A stretch of 6,281 nucleotides of DNA from Methanobacteriota archaeon (GTDB taxonomy: Archaea; Thermoplasmatota; Poseidoniia; Poseidoniales; Poseidoniaceae): assembly GCA_002728035.1 (NCBI GenBank), contig PBUZ01000106.1, forward strand, positions 1-6,281, written 5' to 3'. Under the pieces are notes generated by a model, which was not told where the DNA came from, ran no database searches, and saw only the letters and a program-made list of their open reading frames with translations. The position numbers and the translations under genes are program-made. Below, one piece after another: positions 5,378 to 6,281 of the stretch. The number at the start of each line of letters is the position of its first letter. The stretch's first letter is position 1.

Positions 5378-6053
5378 CTTGAAGGAAGGCGGAAAGATTC
5401 CATTCCCCATGACCCCATTTCTCAGCATCGAGGTGTTCACGCCCGATGACAAGCACCAAGTCGTCCTCGCGGTTCACGCGGTTCACGGTATGAACCAGGG
5501 CTTTTGATGCCCGCGTGTGAGCCTCAAAAGTGGGGACGATCTTCGGGTCTTGTGCCTCGTCCAAGGTCTCACCGAGTTCTTTGCGACGGTCCATCCAACC
5601 CAAGACCACGCGTTCTGCAAATTCATCCGCCGACAGGCCAGCAAGACGCTGCAGTGTTGAAGTCCACACCTCCTCGGCATAGAGTTCGTGAATGTCATCG
5701 GCCTCTCTTCCAAGTGCAGCCTCAAGATAGAGGAAGGCTCGCCCTTCCCATACCTCCCATTGCCCTGGGCTGGCCCATTGCATCAGGTGGAGCAGACCCT
5801 GTGCTCCGTCTTCCATCTCCTTCAAGGCGGCATGGGTGGCGTCCTTGCTGTCCACCGAGTGTTCGTCCATCCAGTCGAGCAAATCGGCTTCAGCGTCGAT
5901 GGCAAAGGTGGTCGTCAAGACCTCGTCTTGAGCCGGACGGTGCTGGCGAAGGGAGCCCGATTCCATGGACCGTTTGAGTTCAGACCAAGGTTGGCTCAAC
6001 AGCATCTCAAGGGTGGGGGTGTGGACGAGCAGTCCAATCATGTCCAACCCCAT
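5370..6053 (-). CDS. Uncharacterised cytoplasmic protein
   Basis: I do not recognise this 227-residue product. It has no signal peptide or membrane span and is rich in E, D, L and W, mostly predicted helical. Visible points are a tryptophan-rich patch (MQWASPGQWEVWEG), a short VNRVNR repeat encoded by two tandem 9-bp units (5469-5486), a strand-like LVLVIGREHL near the C-terminus and the ending EKWGHGEWNLSAFLQAS. It lies on the same strand as grpE, with 39 nt between its stop and the grpE ATG, so co-transcription is possible, but a TTCAAA box before grpE argues for a separate promoter. I chose ATG 6053, which has CTCAAA 24 nt upstream. A TTG at 6107 would add 18 residues, and ATG 6041 would remove four. 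The coding call is supported by its length and by codon choice like its neighbours; function is unknown. Confidence 0.75.
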   Translation of the reverse strand: MGLDMIGLLVHTPTLEMLLSQPWSELKRSMESGSLRQHRPAQDEVLTTTFAIDAEADLLDWMDEHSVDSKDATHAALKEMEDGAQGLLHLMQWASPGQWEVWEGRAFLYLEAALGREADDIHELYAEEVWTSTLQRLAGLSADEFAERVVLGWMDRRKELGETLDEAQDPKIVPTFEAHTRASKALVHTVNRVNREDDLVLVIGREHLDAEKWGHGEWNLSAFLQAS

Positions 6054-6102
6054 GCTCAACCCCAACGAACCGTCCCGTTTGAGGGCTCCGTTTGTACCTT
6101 GA

Positions 6103-6108
6103 TTCAAA
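6103..6108 (+). promoter_or_regulatory. Candidate promoter box for the secreted protein gene
   Basis: TTCAAA lies 43 nt before ATG 6152. A transcript starting about 24 nt after the box would have a leader of about 19 nt, enough to include the GAAGGG just before the start. An AT-rich stretch, TTTTGTATTT (6124-6133), is an alternative box. The 98 bp between the divergent starts 6053 and 6152 hold no other clear element. Confidence 0.25.
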
Positions 6109-6151
6109 TCTGCTAAGAAATCGTTTTGTATTTGTCTGCTGAGCGAAGGGT

Positions 6152-6281
6152 ATGAAACGAATCATCGTTCTTCTCATGTGCATTGGCCTTTGTGCTTTTG
6201 CCACGCCCACCTCATCGCAAGTATCCGGCGCTGCGGTCTCATTGGATTGTGGCGACGCAACACATACGCCAGTTGACCCCA
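6152..6281 (+). CDS. N-terminus of a secreted or cell-surface protein (3' end beyond the window)
   Basis: ATG 6152 opens a frame that stays open to the right edge (43 residues). The N-terminus is a typical Sec signal peptide: K2-R3, a hydrophobic core IIVLLMCIGLCAFA (4-17), then a polar TPTSSQVSGA region, with cleavage likely around residues 18-27. What remains of the mature part (AVSLDCGDATHTPVDP) has one cysteine and no recognisable domain. The cysteines at 10 and 14 lie inside the hydrophobic core and do not form a good lipobox. GAAGGG just before the ATG could serve as a ribosome binding site, though its spacing is short. The protein is exported; nothing more can be said without the rest of the gene. 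Confidence 0.7.
   Translation, partial: MKRIIVLLMCIGLCAFATPTSSQVSGAAVSLDCGDATHTPVDP

Noticed and set aside
5469..5486. Tandem 9-bp repeat
   Set aside because: Only two units, in frame inside a coding region (VNRVNR); too small to be a repeat element.
1..6281. CRISPR array, insertion sequence or defence system
   Set aside because: No regularly spaced repeats, transposase, integrase, nuclease or terminal repeats were seen; the genes are housekeeping in kind.

Overview
This window most resembles a chromosomal segment of an uncultured euryarchaeon of the Thermoplasmatota, possibly marine group II (Ca. Poseidoniales). That placement is inference. It rests on an archaeal-type NMN adenylyltransferase (NadM), a radical SAM protein resembling the mostly archaeal COG2108 family, a tRNA gene without an encoded CCA and with a TATA-like box, several starts that look leaderless, and a DnaK-system GrpE. 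There is no mobile element, CRISPR array or rRNA. The genes look like ordinary core metabolism, packed tightly.

Layout, left to right. Positions 1-875 (minus) hold the 5' part of a membrane protein that runs off the left edge: an N-terminal membrane anchor, a thioredoxin-like domain with a CxxC, then the start of a CcdA/DsbD-type channel. Positions 876-1021 carry no gene but contain a long imperfect hairpin whose arms copy the T-arm of the neighbouring tRNA. A tRNA-Val(CAC) lies at 1022-1094 (minus) with a TATA-like box upstream. Next on the minus strand is a two-gene operon, pdxT (2219-2917) followed by a radical SAM protein (1140-2207).

A 104-bp divergent intergenic region separates pdxT from a plus-strand operon: a class V PLP-dependent aminotransferase (3022-4206) and nadM (4216-4764). 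nadM converges on grpE (4767-5330, minus), with two bases between the stop codons. An unrecognised protein gene (5370-6053, minus) precedes grpE. It is divergent from the start of a secreted or surface protein (6152 onward, plus) that runs off the right edge.

Functionally, the centre of the window is about cofactors. PdxT supplies ammonia for making pyridoxal phosphate, the aminotransferase across the shared promoter region uses pyridoxal phosphate, and NadM makes NAD+. The flanks deal with protein quality and redox: the thioredoxin-CcdA protein handles extracytoplasmic thiols, and GrpE is the nucleotide exchange factor of DnaK. The more unusual points are the tRNA-like repeats and hairpin beside tRNA-Val, the thioredoxin-first fusion to CcdA, a NadM without its usual second ATP-binding motif, an enlarged PdxT, and a recurring TTCAA-type box 21-25 nt before several starts.
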